Positions 27,480-38,008 of a stretch of 40,346 nt of DNA are shown here, piece by piece. This stretch comes from Betaproteobacteria bacterium. GTDB taxonomy: Bacteria > Pseudomonadota > Gammaproteobacteria > Burkholderiales > Methylophilaceae. A program made the position numbers and the translations under genes. The stretch's first letter is position 1; every line of letters starts with the position of its first letter. A model generated the notes under the pieces. The model was not told the origin of the DNA. It ran no database searches and saw only the letters and a list, made by a program, of their open reading frames with translations. The stretch is taken from contig VGIC01000018.1 in NCBI GenBank assembly GCA_016867975.1, positions 1-40,346 of the forward strand. Reading direction: 5' to 3'.

Positions 27480-29417
27480 ATGTTCGCTGAATTTGAAAAT
27501 TTCCAGTACGAGCAACATTCTTTCCGCTTGAGGCTGGGCGCTGCCTTGGCTGTCATGCTGGTAATGTTCGCTGTGCTGACCTTTCGTTTTTATTACCTGC
27601 AAATTAACCAGCACGTTCATTTTCAAACGCTCGCCGAAAATAATCGCATCTCCCTTGTACCCATCATTCCCAATCGCGGCCTTATTTTGGATAGAAATGG
27701 CGTGGTGCTTGCTCATAACTTTTTTTTCTACACGTTGGAAATCACTCCAGCTAAGATCAACAATCTGGAGCAGACGATCGCAGAGATCAATCAGTTGATT
27801 GAAGTTAGCTCATCTGATCGTAAACGTTTCAACAAACTCCGACAGCAAAGTCATAACTTCGAGAGTGTCCCCATTCGCACGCACTTGAACGAGACGGAAG
27901 CAGCCAAGTTTGCAGTTCATCATTACCGATTTCCAGGAGTTGAAATCAAATCACGTTTGTTTCGACATTATCCGCAAGGCGGGCTAGGCGCGCATATGAT
28001 CGGCTACATTGGTCGCATCAATGATAAGGATTTGGAGAGTTTAGAAAAAGCGGGGGATCTTTCCAACTACAAAGGCTCGGATCACATTGGGAAGAGTGGC
28101 TTGGAGCAGTACTATGAGCGCCATTTACATGGCACCACTGGTTTTCAGCAGGTTGAGATTGATGCTGATGGTCACGCCGTGCGCGTACTTTCTAGCACCC
28201 CGCCCATTCCTGGCAATAATCTTGTACTGGCGGCCGATGTCAAAATGCAGGAGATTGCCGAAAAGGCTTTTGGTGAGCGACGAGGTGCATTGGTTGCCAT
28301 CAATCCCCAAACAGGCGAGGTATTGAGTTATGTGAGCAAGCCTACCTTCGATCCCAATTTATTTGTTGGTGGAATCGATAGCGAAAGCTGGAAGCTACTG
28401 AATGACTCACTGGATAAACCTCTGATTAATCGCCCTCTGAGAGGGATTTATCCGCCAGGCTCTACTTTTAAGCCATTTGTTGCCTTGGCTGGTCTGGAAG
28501 ATGGCAAACGTGCGCCCCCTTATGCCATTCAAGATCCTGGCTTCTTCACTCTGCCTGGCAGCAGGCATCGTTACCGTGACTGGAAGCCTGAGGGGCACGG
28601 CATTGTTGACATAAGAAAAGCCATCACCATTTCATGTGATACTTTTTTCTATGGACTGGCCATGGAAATGGGCATCGAAAAGCTGACCTCTTTTGTGCGA
28701 CATTTTGGCTTTGGCAGGAAAACTGGTTTGGACATCAAAGGGGAAATCGAAGGCTTGCTCCCCACGCCTGAGTGGAAAAAACGCCGTTTTAAACAGCCAT
28801 GGTATCCTGGAGAAACGGTGATTGTCGGCATTGGTCAAGGCTACACATTGGTGACCCCTCTGCAGCTGGCGCATGCTACGGCTATTCTCGCAAACAATGG
28901 GATTGCCATCAAACCCCGCTTGGTGAATCGCATCCAGAACGCGCTTACCAGTAAGCATCAGGACATTCCGCTAGTCATACAGGATAAGATTGAACTCAAT
29001 CCAGCAAATGTCGAGATCGTCAAACACGGCATGATCGATGTGACACTGCCAGGCGGAACTGCAGCCGGCGTAGGTGCCAACGCTGGCTACTCAGTGGCAG
29101 CTAAAACGGGAACGGCACAAGTCATCGGTATTAAGCAAAATGCAAAATACAACGAGCACGCCATCAATGAACGCCACCGAGATCATGCCTTATTTATTGC
29201 CTATGCGCCAGCCGAAAACCCGCGGATCGCTTTGGCGGTCATTGTCGAAAACGGCGGTCACGGCGGCTCTGCTGCCGGGCCTATCGCCAGAAAAGTCATG
29301 GATTATTATTTGCTCGGAAAAGTATCGGGCGTAGAGCCGACGACAACCGCGCTATCGTCACCCGATACCGTCACGGGCACTTCTGAAACAATACCGGAAG
29401 AAGAATTTCATGATTAG
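27480..29417 (+). CDS. mrdA: Penicillin-binding protein 2 (elongasome transpeptidase)
   Basis: Class B PBP of 645 residues that cross-links lateral peptidoglycan. A single N-terminal membrane anchor lies near residues 20-40 (LGAALAVMLVMFAVLTFRFYY). The pedestal domain includes NRISLVPIIPNRGLILDRNG. The catalytic motifs are STFK at 328-331, SCD at 385-387 and KTGTAQ from K542. ATG 27480 is the family start; the frame continues upstream into mreD. Its end overlaps rodA by 8 nt. Confidence 0.97.
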   Translation: MFAEFENFQYEQHSFRLRLGAALAVMLVMFAVLTFRFYYLQINQHVHFQTLAENNRISLVPIIPNRGLILDRNGVVLAHNFFFYTLEITPAKINNLEQTIAEINQLIEVSSSDRKRFNKLRQQSHNFESVPIRTHLNETEAAKFAVHHYRFPGVEIKSRLFRHYPQGGLGAHMIGYIGRINDKDLESLEKAGDLSNYKGSDHIGKSGLEQYYERHLHGTTGFQQVEIDADGHAVRVLSSTPPIPGNNLVLAADVKMQEIAEKAFGERRGALVAINPQTGEVLSYVSKPTFDPNLFVGGIDSESWKLLNDSLDKPLINRPLRGIYPPGSTFKPFVALAGLEDGKRAPPYAIQDPGFFTLPGSRHRYRDWKPEGHGIVDIRKAITISCDTFFYGLAMEMGIEKLTSFVRHFGFGRKTGLDIKGEIEGLLPTPEWKKRRFKQPWYPGETVIVGIGQGYTLVTPLQLAHATAILANNGIAIKPRLVNRIQNALTSKHQDIPLVIQDKIELNPANVEIVKHGMIDVTLPGGTAAGVGANAGYSVAAKTGTAQVIGIKQNAKYNEHAINERHRDHALFIAYAPAENPRIALAVIVENGGHGGSAAGPIARKVMDYYLLGKVSGVEPTTTALSSPDTVTGTSETIPEEEFHD

Positions 29418-30504
29418 CAGATTACTCCAGCATGCGTTCAAGCATATCGATGCCTTCCTTATGGTGTGTCTGTTTTTTACGTTATTGGTCAGCCTGTTTG
29501 TGCTATACAGTGCTTCCGGACAAAGTTTAGATCGCATGTATGCTCAGGGCATCAATATCTTAGTAGCGCTCACAGCGCTATGGGGCGTGTCTAACATTCC
29601 ACCTCATCAATTAGAGCGTTTTGCGTTACCGATTTATGCGCTCGGGGTGGTAATGTTGATAGGAGTGGCACTGTTTGGGCATATCAGCCACGGGGCTCGG
29701 CGCTGGCTAGATATCGGCCCTATGCACATTCAACCATCGGAGCTCATGCGTCTTGCGGTGCCGATGACGCTGGCCTGGTATTTCTCACAGAGAGAGGGGC
29801 GGCCTAAGACGCGCGATTTTGTGGTCGGCGGATTGTTTCTGGTGATACCTGTAGTCATGATTATGAAGCAGCCGGACCTTGGTACGGCATTGCTGATTAG
29901 CGCTTCAGGATTTTATATTCTCTTTCTTGCCGGCTTGAGCTGGAAATTCTTAATTGGCGGCACAGTTTTTCTCGGCGCGATGATGCCGGTATTCTGGACA
30001 TTGCTGCACGATTACCAGCGCAGGCGCATCGAGATTCTTTTTGATCCGACGCAAGACCCGCTCGGGGCGGGCTATCATACTATCCAAGCCATGATTGCAA
30101 TCGGTTCAGGTGGTCTGGCGGGCAAGGGTTGGTTGAATGGCACACAGACACAGTTGGACTTCCTGCCTGAACGTACCACCGACTTTATTTTTGCAGTTTT
30201 TAGCGAAGAGTTCGGTTTTCTAGGGAATATATTGTTATTGGTGCTGTTCAGTTTGATCATCTCACGTGGGCTGATGATTGCTTCGCAGGCGCAAAGTACA
30301 TTTTCAAGATTGTTGGCAGGCAGTATCACGCTGACTTTTTTCACCTATGCTTTCGTGAATATGGGCATGGTGAGTGGCATACTGCCGGTTGTCGGGGTGC
30401 CTTTGCCTTTCATTAGCTACGGCGGCACTTCTATGGTAACGTTGTGCATGGGCTTTGGTATTTTAATGAGTATTCAGACGCATAAGAAATTAATGGCAAC
30501 TTAA
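29410..30504 (+). CDS. rodA: Peptidoglycan glycosyltransferase RodA (SEDS)
   Basis: SEDS-family polytopic protein of 364 residues that polymerises lipid II together with PBP2. HISHGARRWLDIGPMHIQPSE with the conserved arginines, KQPDLGTALLI with the essential aspartate region, LPERTTDFIFAVFSEEFGF, and PLPFISYGGTS are all present. It overlaps mrdA by 8 nt, as is usual for this pair. Confidence 0.97.
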   Translation: MISRLLQHAFKHIDAFLMVCLFFTLLVSLFVLYSASGQSLDRMYAQGINILVALTALWGVSNIPPHQLERFALPIYALGVVMLIGVALFGHISHGARRWLDIGPMHIQPSELMRLAVPMTLAWYFSQREGRPKTRDFVVGGLFLVIPVVMIMKQPDLGTALLISASGFYILFLAGLSWKFLIGGTVFLGAMMPVFWTLLHDYQRRRIEILFDPTQDPLGAGYHTIQAMIAIGSGGLAGKGWLNGTQTQLDFLPERTTDFIFAVFSEEFGFLGNILLLVLFSLIISRGLMIASQAQSTFSRLLAGSITLTFFTYAFVNMGMVSGILPVVGVPLPFISYGGTSMVTLCMGFGILMSIQTHKKLMAT

Positions 30505-30518
30505 CCGAGGGCAGGCTA

Positions 30519-31514
30519 ATGGCATTTGTTCGGATTTATGGCGTATTGCTCATGATGGCATTGCTGTCTGCGTGCGGCGGAAGAACGGTTACAGCACCTA
30601 ATGTTCCCGCGCTAGACACCCGTGCATCTGCGCCCACAGCCAAGCCCACCCCTCCTGGCAAAGGGGGCTACTATTTGGATGATGGACCGGGAGATAACCC
30701 ACCAGCAGATATGGACCTCATCCCAGATGCGCAACTTAAAACAGAGCCTTTACTTGCGCGCGCTAACAAACCTTACTCGGCACTTGGCCAGCGTTATATT
30801 CCGATGATAGGCTATCTGCCATATGTGAAGCAAGGCACGGCCTCGTGGTATGGCAAGCGTTATCACGGGAAAAAGACATCCAGCGGAGAAGTCTATGATA
30901 TGTATGGCATGACCGGTGCGCATCCCATATTGCCCATACCCAGTTATGTCAGGGTGACCAATCCGGCCAATGGCCGATCGGTCATTGTTCGAGTCAATGA
31001 TCGCGGACCTTTCAAGCATGACCGTTTGATAGATCTTTCTTACGCTGCCGCGTATAAATTAAGACTCATCTCACAAGGGAGCGGTCTGGTCGAAGTGCAG
31101 GCGCTGGATACCAGTCCAGAGGCATTAAAGGCTATCGAAGATAAGCGCAACGCTACGATAGTGGTTGCGACTCCAGCACCGACCACACAAAACGTTGAAA
31201 GCCCCAATGCCACCGCATCAGCAATATCACCCACACCAGAACGCAGTGCGGTCAGCGGGACGGCAAAGGCGGTTGCGCCACCAAGTGGTTATTACGTGCA
31301 GGCGGGGGCATTCAAGAGCGAAGCAAACGGGACTGCCTTACAGAAAAAAATTAGTGGACTTGATTCGATTGGTAATGCAAGCGTAGTGAGTGTGTATAAT
31401 GACGGTCTTTATCGGATCAAGGTCGGTCCGTTCGATAGTCGGCAAGAAGCTGATGTCACTGCAAACCTAGTCCACAAGCAATTAAATATACGAGCAGTTG
31501 TTACCAATCAGTAA
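30519..31514 (+). CDS. rlpA: Septal/cell-wall lipoprotein RlpA (lytic transglycosylase)
   Basis: Lipoprotein of 331 residues. The lipobox is LLSAC with the modified cysteine C19. A Pro/Ala-rich linker follows, then the double-psi beta-barrel domain at about 105-185 (GTASWYGKRYHGKKTSSGE, YVRVTNPANGRSVIVRVNDRGPF), another low-complexity linker and a C-terminal SPOR domain (about 255-331: GYYVQAGAFKSEANG, YRIKVGPFDSRQEA), which binds denuded glycan. It follows rodA by 14 nt. Confidence 0.95.
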   Translation: MAFVRIYGVLLMMALLSACGGRTVTAPNVPALDTRASAPTAKPTPPGKGGYYLDDGPGDNPPADMDLIPDAQLKTEPLLARANKPYSALGQRYIPMIGYLPYVKQGTASWYGKRYHGKKTSSGEVYDMYGMTGAHPILPIPSYVRVTNPANGRSVIVRVNDRGPFKHDRLIDLSYAAAYKLRLISQGSGLVEVQALDTSPEALKAIEDKRNATIVVATPAPTTQNVESPNATASAISPTPERSAVSGTAKAVAPPSGYYVQAGAFKSEANGTALQKKISGLDSIGNASVVSVYNDGLYRIKVGPFDSRQEADVTANLVHKQLNIRAVVTNQ

Positions 31515-31534
31515 AATGAATCATTTCTTCACAC

Positions 31535-32719
31535 ATGAATACCATTAAAAAAGACTCACCAGTATCTTCCATACTCATCATTAAAAAAGTCGCCATGCTA
31601 GCAGCACTGACTATGTCACTAGTGCCATGGGCGCATGCAGAAAACGCGCAGATCGCGCCTCCACCAAGCCTTGCTGTAAAAGCTTATGCACTCACGGATT
31701 TTAATAGTGGGCATGTGATAGCACAGCAAAATGGGCGTTCCAAAGTCGAGCCAGCCTCTCTGACCAAAATCATGACAGCATATTTAAGTTTCAAAGCGCT
31801 CAAGAATGGTCATTTACAGCTCACTCAAACACTGCCGGTGAGCAATGCGGCATGGAAAGCAGAGGGTTCGAGAATGTTCATTGAGCCAGATCGCCCCGTT
31901 ACTGTGGACGAGCTACTCCATGGAATGATTATTCAGTCTGGAAATGACGCGTCGATAGCCTTGGCGGAAGGGATTGCCAGCTCTGAACCCTTGTTCGCTG
32001 ACATGATGAATAAGGAAGCCCAGCGTCTAGGGATGAGAAATACGCACTACATGAATGCCACCGGTATGCCAGACCCGCAGCATTACACCACCGCCGAGGA
32101 TCTATCGACTCTTGCCAGTGCGTTGATTCGTGATTTTCCTGATCAATATCAGCGTCTTTACTCGGTAAAAGAATATACCTACAACAACATCAAGCAGCCG
32201 AACCGTAACCGTTTACTGTGGTTAGATCCGAACGTAGACGGGATGAAAACCGGCCATACCGAATCTGCTGGATATTGCCTAATATCATCGGCCAAGCGTG
32301 CTAACATCCGTCGCGTCTCGGTAGTTTTAGGGGCACCTAATGACGCTGCGCGCGCAACGGAAAGTCAAAAATTGCTCAATTACGGTTTCCAGTTTTTTGA
32401 TTCGACATTGGTCTATAAGAAAGATCAGCCGATTAGTCAGCTCAAAGTCTGGAAAGGGAGTGATAATCTGGTCGCTTCTACCGTGGCCGATGATATGTAT
32501 GTCACTGTGCCAAAAGGCGAGTATGCCAACGTAAAGGCCACGATTACCAGCACACAACCCTTGATGGCTCCCATCAAAAAAGGTCAAGTCGTCGGCAAGG
32601 TGATATTCACGCTCAATGGCAAGACCATCGATGAACGCAATCTGGTGGCGGCGAAAGCCGTAGATGAAGCAGGCATTCTAGGGCGCGCGTGGGACTCTAT
32701 AAAACTGATGCTGCAATAA
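31535..32719 (+). CDS. dacC: D-alanyl-D-alanine carboxypeptidase (PBP5/6 type)
   Basis: Trims the terminal D-Ala of peptidoglycan pentapeptides in the periplasm; 394 residues. The signal peptide ends near PWAHA-E. S11 peptidase motifs are S75-LTK78, SGN in IIQSGNDAS, and KTG in GMKTGHTESAGY. The C-terminal beta domain (YVTVPKGEYANVKATI) and an amphipathic end (ILGRAWDSIKLMLQ), which anchors such enzymes to the membrane, are present. Fits the rodA-rlpA-dac-ybeD-lipB-lipA order. Confidence 0.95.
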   Translation: MNTIKKDSPVSSILIIKKVAMLAALTMSLVPWAHAENAQIAPPPSLAVKAYALTDFNSGHVIAQQNGRSKVEPASLTKIMTAYLSFKALKNGHLQLTQTLPVSNAAWKAEGSRMFIEPDRPVTVDELLHGMIIQSGNDASIALAEGIASSEPLFADMMNKEAQRLGMRNTHYMNATGMPDPQHYTTAEDLSTLASALIRDFPDQYQRLYSVKEYTYNNIKQPNRNRLLWLDPNVDGMKTGHTESAGYCLISSAKRANIRRVSVVLGAPNDAARATESQKLLNYGFQFFDSTLVYKKDQPISQLKVWKGSDNLVASTVADDMYVTVPKGEYANVKATITSTQPLMAPIKKGQVVGKVIFTLNGKTIDERNLVAAKAVDEAGILGRAWDSIKLMLQ

Positions 32720-32734
32720 TCCTTTAACGTCGCC

Positions 32735-33016
32735 ATGAAAGAGATAACCCCTCAAAACGCACCCCCTTTGATTGAATTCCCCTGTGACTTTGCCATTAAA
32801 GTCATGGGTGAAACGCACGATACGTTTACCTCCATCATGGTGAGTGCCATTCAAACTTTGGAACCGACCTTTACGGCCGAACGTGTCGAGATGCGGGCCA
32901 GTTCCGGTGGGAAATATATCAGTTTGACCTGCACTGTTTATGTTGTCTCACAAGCGCAGCTGGATGATATTTACCGCATGCTAACAGCGCATCCGCTGGT
33001 GAAGTACGCGCTTTAA
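32735..33016 (+). CDS. ybeD: DUF493/YbeD family protein
   Basis: Protein of 93 residues with the YbeD fold signature IEFPCDFAIKVMG near the start and SSGGKYISLTCTVYVVSQAQLDDIYRML toward the end, an ACT/regulatory-like ferredoxin fold. The gene usually lies between dac and lipB, as here, but no biochemical function is established. Confidence 0.92.
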   Translation: MKEITPQNAPPLIEFPCDFAIKVMGETHDTFTSIMVSAIQTLEPTFTAERVEMRASSGGKYISLTCTVYVVSQAQLDDIYRMLTAHPLVKYAL

Positions 33017-33024
33017 TACGCTTC

Positions 33025-33663
33025 ATGCAGCACTCCTTGATCGTAAGGTATTTAGGTAGAACAGAATTTGAGTCCACCTGCGCTGCGATGCAGCACTTCA
33101 CCACTAGCCGTCATCACGATACGCCCGATGAGTTGTGGATTACGGAGCATGCTCCTGTGTACACGCTTGGACTCAATCGCAAACAAGTACGTCCACCATG
33201 GCGCGATGATATCCCGGTGATCAATACTGACCGAGGGGGGAAAATTACCTATCATGGTCCAGGTCAGCTGATTGTTTATTTTCTGCTGGATCTGTCGCGC
33301 CGCAAGCTGAACATTCGCAGCTTGGTGAACATCCTTGAGTCGTCGGTCATTGATGTACTGAATGAGCGCGGGGTCAAGGCTATCTCTAGCAAGGAGGCTC
33401 CCGGTGTCTATGTGAGCATGAACCCTATGCAACAGGCTAAAATCGCTTCCTTGGGCTTACGGGTAAAGAACAATTGTTGTTATCATGGGCTGAGTCTTAA
33501 CGTTGATATGGATTTAAGCCCATTTAAGGCCATCGATCCATGTGGCTATGCCGGAATGCAAGTCACCCAGACGAAAGATGTGGGTATTCATTTCGACATG
33601 CAAACAGCAGGCGAAGAACTGATTAAGAAACTGATTGAAAAATTAGAATATAAACATGACTGA
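33025..33663 (+). CDS. lipB: Octanoyl-ACP:protein octanoyltransferase
   Basis: Moves octanoate from acyl carrier protein to lipoyl domains; 212 residues. The catalytic lysine is in [11 protein letters not shown] and the cysteine in [32 protein letters not shown] and [17 protein letters not shown] are further signatures. It lies 8 nt after ybeD and overlaps lipA by 8 nt. Confidence 0.96.
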   Translation: MQHSLIVRYLGRTEFESTCAAMQHFTTSRHHDTPDELWITEHAPVYTLGLNRKQVRPPWRDDIPVINTDRGGKITYHGPGQLIVYFLLDLSRRKLNIRSLVNILESSVIDVLNERGVKAISSKEAPGVYVSMNPMQQAKIASLGLRVKNNCCYHGLSLNVDMDLSPFKAIDPCGYAGMQVTQTKDVGIHFDMQTAGEELIKKLIEKLEYKHD

Positions 33664-34621
33664 TACCAAACGCGCCCAAACAGCCAGTAAGAAAATTGCC
33701 GGGGTCAAGGAGGTCGATGCGGCCAAAACTTCACGCATTCCCATCAAGATCGTACCGCAGCCGATCCAGCGCAAACCGGAATGGATACGCATGAAGGCGC
33801 CAGACTCAGCGCGCTATCAGGAGATCAAGCGTATTTTGCGTGATAACAAATTGCACACAGTGTGTGAAGAAGCCAGTTGCCCCAATATTGGCGAGTGTTT
33901 TAGCGGCGGCACAGCTACTTTTATGATTTTAGGCGACATTTGTACGCGCCGTTGCCCATTTTGTGATGTGGCGCACGGTAAGCCACTGCCGCCGGATGCC
34001 AATGAGCCAGAAAATCTTGCCCGTACCATCGCCCAAATGAGGTTGCAATATGTAGTCATTACCAGTGTGGACCGAGATGATCTGCTGGATGGTGGCGCGC
34101 AACATTTTGTCGACTGCATCACCGCCATTCGAGCGCAATCGCCCAATATCAAGATTGAAATTTTGGTACCGGACTTCCGCGGCCGGCTCGAGGTGGCGTT
34201 GAATATCCTGCGTAAAGCACCCCCTGATGTCATGAATCATAATCTTGAGACGATTCCCCGCCTTTATCAACAGGCGAGACCTGGGGCAGATTATCAACAC
34301 TCGCTTAACTTGTTGAAAACCTTTGGTCAGATGTACCCACACATCCCGACTAAGTCAGGTTTGATGCTGGGGCTGGGAGAGACCAATGATGAAATACTGA
34401 CCGTGATGCAGGACTTGCGAGCACACCATGTCAGCATGCTGACATTAGGACAATATCTACAGCCCAGCGTACATCATTTGCCTGTGATGCGTTATGTAGA
34501 ACCAGCGATATTTGAAACCTTGAAGCAAAAAGCTGAGACCATGGGCTTTAATAGCACGGCCAGTGCCCCCATGGTGAGAAGTAGTTATCATGCGGATTTA
34601 CAGGCGCTGGGAGCGCGCTGA
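33656..34621 (+). CDS. lipA: Lipoyl synthase (radical SAM)
   Basis: Inserts two sulfurs into octanoyl groups; 321 residues. The auxiliary cluster cysteines are C70, C75 and C81 ([12 protein letters not shown]), the radical-SAM cluster is CTRRCPFC (C96, C100, C103), and the C-terminal RSSYH motif supplies the serine ligand. [14 protein letters not shown] and LGQYLQPS are typical. Confidence 0.97.
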   Translation: MTDTKRAQTASKKIAGVKEVDAAKTSRIPIKIVPQPIQRKPEWIRMKAPDSARYQEIKRILRDNKLHTVCEEASCPNIGECFSGGTATFMILGDICTRRCPFCDVAHGKPLPPDANEPENLARTIAQMRLQYVVITSVDRDDLLDGGAQHFVDCITAIRAQSPNIKIEILVPDFRGRLEVALNILRKAPPDVMNHNLETIPRLYQQARPGADYQHSLNLLKTFGQMYPHIPTKSGLMLGLGETNDEILTVMQDLRAHHVSMLTLGQYLQPSVHHLPVMRYVEPAIFETLKQKAETMGFNSTASAPMVRSSYHADLQALGAR

Positions 34622-34652
34622 TTAAATAGCGCATTCATTTAGAGATGAGAAC

Positions 34653-35969
34653 ATGGTTCCCCATTTAACAACAGCACTTAACGGCCCATTACTTAGCTTA
34701 GAACGAAGTATGCTGGAAGCCATGCCCAAGATCGAACATTGGTTTCGTAGCCAATGGTTGGAACATGCGGCCCCTTTCTATGCTTCAGTGGATCTGCGCA
34801 ACGCAGGTTTTAAACTCGCTCCGGTAGACACCAACCTATTTCCTGCCGGATTTAATAATCTTAACACTGAATTTTTGCCATTGTGCGTACAGGCGGCTCA
34901 GATGGCGGTTGAGAAGATTTGTCCGGAAGCGCGACGCCTACTGATCATCCCCGAAAATCACACACGCAACACTTATTACTTAAGAAATGTTGCTGAACTT
35001 TCAAATATCCTGAAGCAAGCAGGATTGGACGTACGCATAGGCTCGATCTCACCCGAAATTACTCATCCCACTGAGTTGGCGACACACGATGGAAAAAGCA
35101 TTCTGCTGGAACCCGTGCAACGTATTGGCAATCGCATTACCTTACCTGCCATTTCAATCGGAGACGCCCACCTTTCTTTTTTTGACAGTTGCGTGATACT
35201 GCTTAACAATGATTTATCCGGCGGCATCCCAGACGTACTCAAGAATCTTGAGCAGGAACTCATACCGCCCTTGCATGCCGGCTGGACGACGCGCAAGAAG
35301 TCACAGCACTTTTCTGCTTATAATCGCGTGGTCGCCGAATTTTCTGAGTTGCTTGGTATTGATGAATGGTTATTAAACCCTTACTTCGACATCTGTGGCG
35401 AGATTGACTTTCAGGCCAGAACGGGCGAAGCCTGTTTGGCGCTCAAGGTTGAGCAGTTGCTGGAAAAAATCAAGCAGAAATACGCACAATACGGCGTGAC
35501 ACAGGAGCCGTTCGTCATCGTGAAAGCAGATGCCGGCACCTATGGCATGGGTATCATGACGGTCAAGTCTCCAGATGATGTGCGTGATCTCAACCGCAAG
35601 ACGCGCAACAAGATGTCGGTGGTTAAAGAGGGGCTACAAGTGTCAGAAGTGATTATTCAGGAGGGTGTTTATACTTTTGAAAGCATCAATGATGCTGTGG
35701 CTGAACCCGTGGTGTATATGATGGATCACTTCGTCATTGGCGGTTTTTACCGCGTGCATACCGGCCGCGGTGTGGATGAAAACCTCAATGCCCCTGGCTC
35801 TCATTTTGTACCGCTGGCGTTTGAAAAACCCTGTACTCTACCAGACCGTGAAGAAGCGCCTGATGCCACACCGAATCGTTTCTATGCTTATGGTGTAGTG
35901 GCACGTCTGGCTTTACTGGCAGCTGCCATTGAACTAGAGGAACAAGATCCGCTTAACCAGCCCGACTAA
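34653..35969 (+). CDS. gshA: Glutamate-cysteine ligase, Acidithiobacillus-type family
   Basis: First enzyme of glutathione synthesis; 438 residues. It is not the enteric GshA fold but the family first defined in Thiobacillus/Acidithiobacillus ferrooxidans, recognised by NTEFLPLCVQAAQMA, LIIPENHTRNTYYLRNV, VKADAGTYGMGIMTVKSPDD and HTGRGVDENLNAPGSHFVPLAF. A short AGATGAGAA region precedes the ATG. gshB begins 4 nt downstream. Confidence 0.93.
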   Translation: MVPHLTTALNGPLLSLERSMLEAMPKIEHWFRSQWLEHAAPFYASVDLRNAGFKLAPVDTNLFPAGFNNLNTEFLPLCVQAAQMAVEKICPEARRLLIIPENHTRNTYYLRNVAELSNILKQAGLDVRIGSISPEITHPTELATHDGKSILLEPVQRIGNRITLPAISIGDAHLSFFDSCVILLNNDLSGGIPDVLKNLEQELIPPLHAGWTTRKKSQHFSAYNRVVAEFSELLGIDEWLLNPYFDICGEIDFQARTGEACLALKVEQLLEKIKQKYAQYGVTQEPFVIVKADAGTYGMGIMTVKSPDDVRDLNRKTRNKMSVVKEGLQVSEVIIQEGVYTFESINDAVAEPVVYMMDHFVIGGFYRVHTGRGVDENLNAPGSHFVPLAFEKPCTLPDREEAPDATPNRFYAYGVVARLALLAAAIELEEQDPLNQPD

Positions 35970-35973
35970 AACT

Positions 35974-36915
35974 ATGAAGATTGTTTTTATTCTTGACCCA
36001 CTTGCAAGTCTAAAAGGCGACAAAGACACCAGCCTCGCCATCATGCGTGAAGCACAGCTGCGCGGGCACACCCTCTTCGTCAGTATGCAGCATGATTTAT
36101 TCCTGCGTGGCGAGCAGGCGAGAATAAAAGTGCAGAAGTTTCGTTTTGTCGATGGCAGCTATACGCTAGAACCATCTACCGAGGACAGCCCCACCGCATT
36201 CGATGCCATCATCATGCGTAAAGATCCACCGTTTGATAATGAATATCTATACAGCACCTATCTGCTAGAAATTGCGGCTAATCAGGGGGCGCATGTCTAT
36301 AATAATCCGGCGGCAATACGCGGCTGGAACGAAAAGCTTTCTGTCACCCGCTTTGCACAATTTGCCCCGCAATTCCTGGTAAGCGCAGATAATGATCTGA
36401 TACGTGACTTTCTGAACACGCATCAGGATATCATCGTCAAACCTTTGGATGGCATGGGTGGACACAGCATTTTCAGGCTCACGCTTAGCGACCCGAATAT
36501 CAGCGTAATCCTTGAAACCATCACCCAACATGGTACACGCACCGTCATGGCGCAGCGCTATCTGCCGGCCATTACACAGGGAGACAAACGCATTATCATC
36601 ATTGATGGTGAACCACTGCCTTATGCGCTGGCGCGTATTCCGCTGGCAGGTGAGACCCGAGGTAATCTGGCCGCTGGCGGCACGGGTGTGGCGCAGCCAC
36701 TCAGCAAGCGTGATCTTGAAATCGCCACCACTGTCGGCAAAACACTCCAGCAAGAAGGATTATTTCTGGTCGGTCTGGATGTGATTGGTGAACATCTTAC
36801 CGAGATTAACGTCACTAGTCCTACTGGCATGGTAGAAATCGCCGCACAAACGGACTGCAATCCTGCTAGTCGGTTTTTGGATGCGCTAGAGCATCATCAT
36901 CCTAAAGTGCCATGA
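35974..36915 (+). CDS. gshB: Glutathione synthetase
   Basis: ATP-grasp enzyme that adds glycine to gamma-glutamylcysteine; 313 residues. It shows MKIVFILDPLASLKGDKDTS, IMRKDPPFDNEYLYSTYLLE, the ATP-binding IIVKPLDGMGGHSIF, GDKRIIIIDGEPLPYALARIP, GNLAAGGTG, and DVIGEHLTEINVTSPTG. It is followed by apbE after only 4 nt. Confidence 0.97.
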   Translation: MKIVFILDPLASLKGDKDTSLAIMREAQLRGHTLFVSMQHDLFLRGEQARIKVQKFRFVDGSYTLEPSTEDSPTAFDAIIMRKDPPFDNEYLYSTYLLEIAANQGAHVYNNPAAIRGWNEKLSVTRFAQFAPQFLVSADNDLIRDFLNTHQDIIVKPLDGMGGHSIFRLTLSDPNISVILETITQHGTRTVMAQRYLPAITQGDKRIIIIDGEPLPYALARIPLAGETRGNLAAGGTGVAQPLSKRDLEIATTVGKTLQQEGLFLVGLDVIGEHLTEINVTSPTGMVEIAAQTDCNPASRFLDALEHHHPKVP

Positions 36916-36919
36916 ATCC

Positions 36920-38008
36920 ATGCGAAAAAGCATTACCACTTTATTACTGCTAATTCTAGTGGGCATCAGCGTCTTTGCTCTCAATGTCTTCAACAAAGAG
37001 CCGCTCTACCACAGCCAGAGCTATCTATTTGGCACACTGGTTGACATCAGCATTTATGGTGAGCCGGAAGCTCGCGCTAGACAGCTTAGCAACCAGATCT
37101 TTTCCGACTTCCAGACACTGCATCAGCAGCTACACGCATGGAAACCCGCCACCACTCATCAAGCAAGTGAACTGGGGCGACTCAACCATGCTTTTGCTCA
37201 GGGCAAACAGGCGGTTGATGTCAGCCCTCTACTCGCACACATGCTGCATGAAGCCACCGCTTTATCCATCAAGTCCAATGGTCTGTTCAACCCAGCCATC
37301 GGCCATTTAATTGGCACTTGGGGCTTTCAGCGTGATGAGATTGACCCCATGGATGTTGACGATAATCAAATCCAGTCACTGGTCCAAGCAAACCCGCAGA
37401 TGACAGATATTGTAGTGAAAGACCAGCAGGTGTATAGCAACAATGCTGCGGTTAAACTCGACTTTGGCGGTTACGCAAAAGGCTATGCGCTTGATATAGC
37501 AGCAGATTATCTGCGCAGGCAGCAGATTAAAAATGCACTCATTAATATCGGCGGCAATGTCATTGCCTTGGGTCAGCATGGTAAAAAGCCGTGGCGCGTC
37601 GGCATTCAGCACCCGCGACAACCCAGCGCCATTGCCAGCCTAATTTTACCTGATGGCTGGGCCATCGGTACGTCAGGCGATTATCAGCGATTTTTTACTA
37701 CGAGGGATGGCAAACGCTACTGCCACATGATCGACCCCCGCACGGGCTATCCAGTGCAACATACACAAGCCGTTACTGTACTGATTCCACCGCAAGCACC
37801 ATCACGTACACAAGCAGGCGTGCTGTCGGATGTGGCATCCAAACCGATTTTTATCGCCTCACTAGAAGATAAAACCAAAGCGGCAGCCATGTTTGATATA
37901 CAAAACTTCATGTATATTGATCAGCAATCCCATATTACCGTTTCCAAAAACATGGTGAAAAAACTGCAATGGCTGGATGCACATGTTAAATTTACTACAA
38001 TCCCCTAA
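36920..38008 (+). CDS. apbE: FAD:protein FMN transferase (ApbE family)
   Basis: Attaches FMN covalently to threonine or serine of extracytoplasmic proteins; 362 residues. An N-terminal hydrophobic segment (about 5-25) exports or anchors it; no lipobox cysteine is present, unlike many ApbE lipoproteins. Motifs are FGTLVDISIYG, SNGLFNPAIGHLIGTWGF, VKLDFGGYAKGYALDIA, INIGGNVIALG, and AIGTSGDYQRFF...HMIDPRTGYPV. It starts 4 nt after gshB and overlaps the next gene, so glutathione and flavinylation genes share a transcript. No FMN-acceptor protein with the usual Thr motif is encoded in the window. Confidence 0.95.
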   Translation: MRKSITTLLLLILVGISVFALNVFNKEPLYHSQSYLFGTLVDISIYGEPEARARQLSNQIFSDFQTLHQQLHAWKPATTHQASELGRLNHAFAQGKQAVDVSPLLAHMLHEATALSIKSNGLFNPAIGHLIGTWGFQRDEIDPMDVDDNQIQSLVQANPQMTDIVVKDQQVYSNNAAVKLDFGGYAKGYALDIAADYLRRQQIKNALINIGGNVIALGQHGKKPWRVGIQHPRQPSAIASLILPDGWAIGTSGDYQRFFTTRDGKRYCHMIDPRTGYPVQHTQAVTVLIPPQAPSRTQAGVLSDVASKPIFIASLEDKTKAAAMFDIQNFMYIDQQSHITVSKNMVKKLQWLDAHVKFTTIP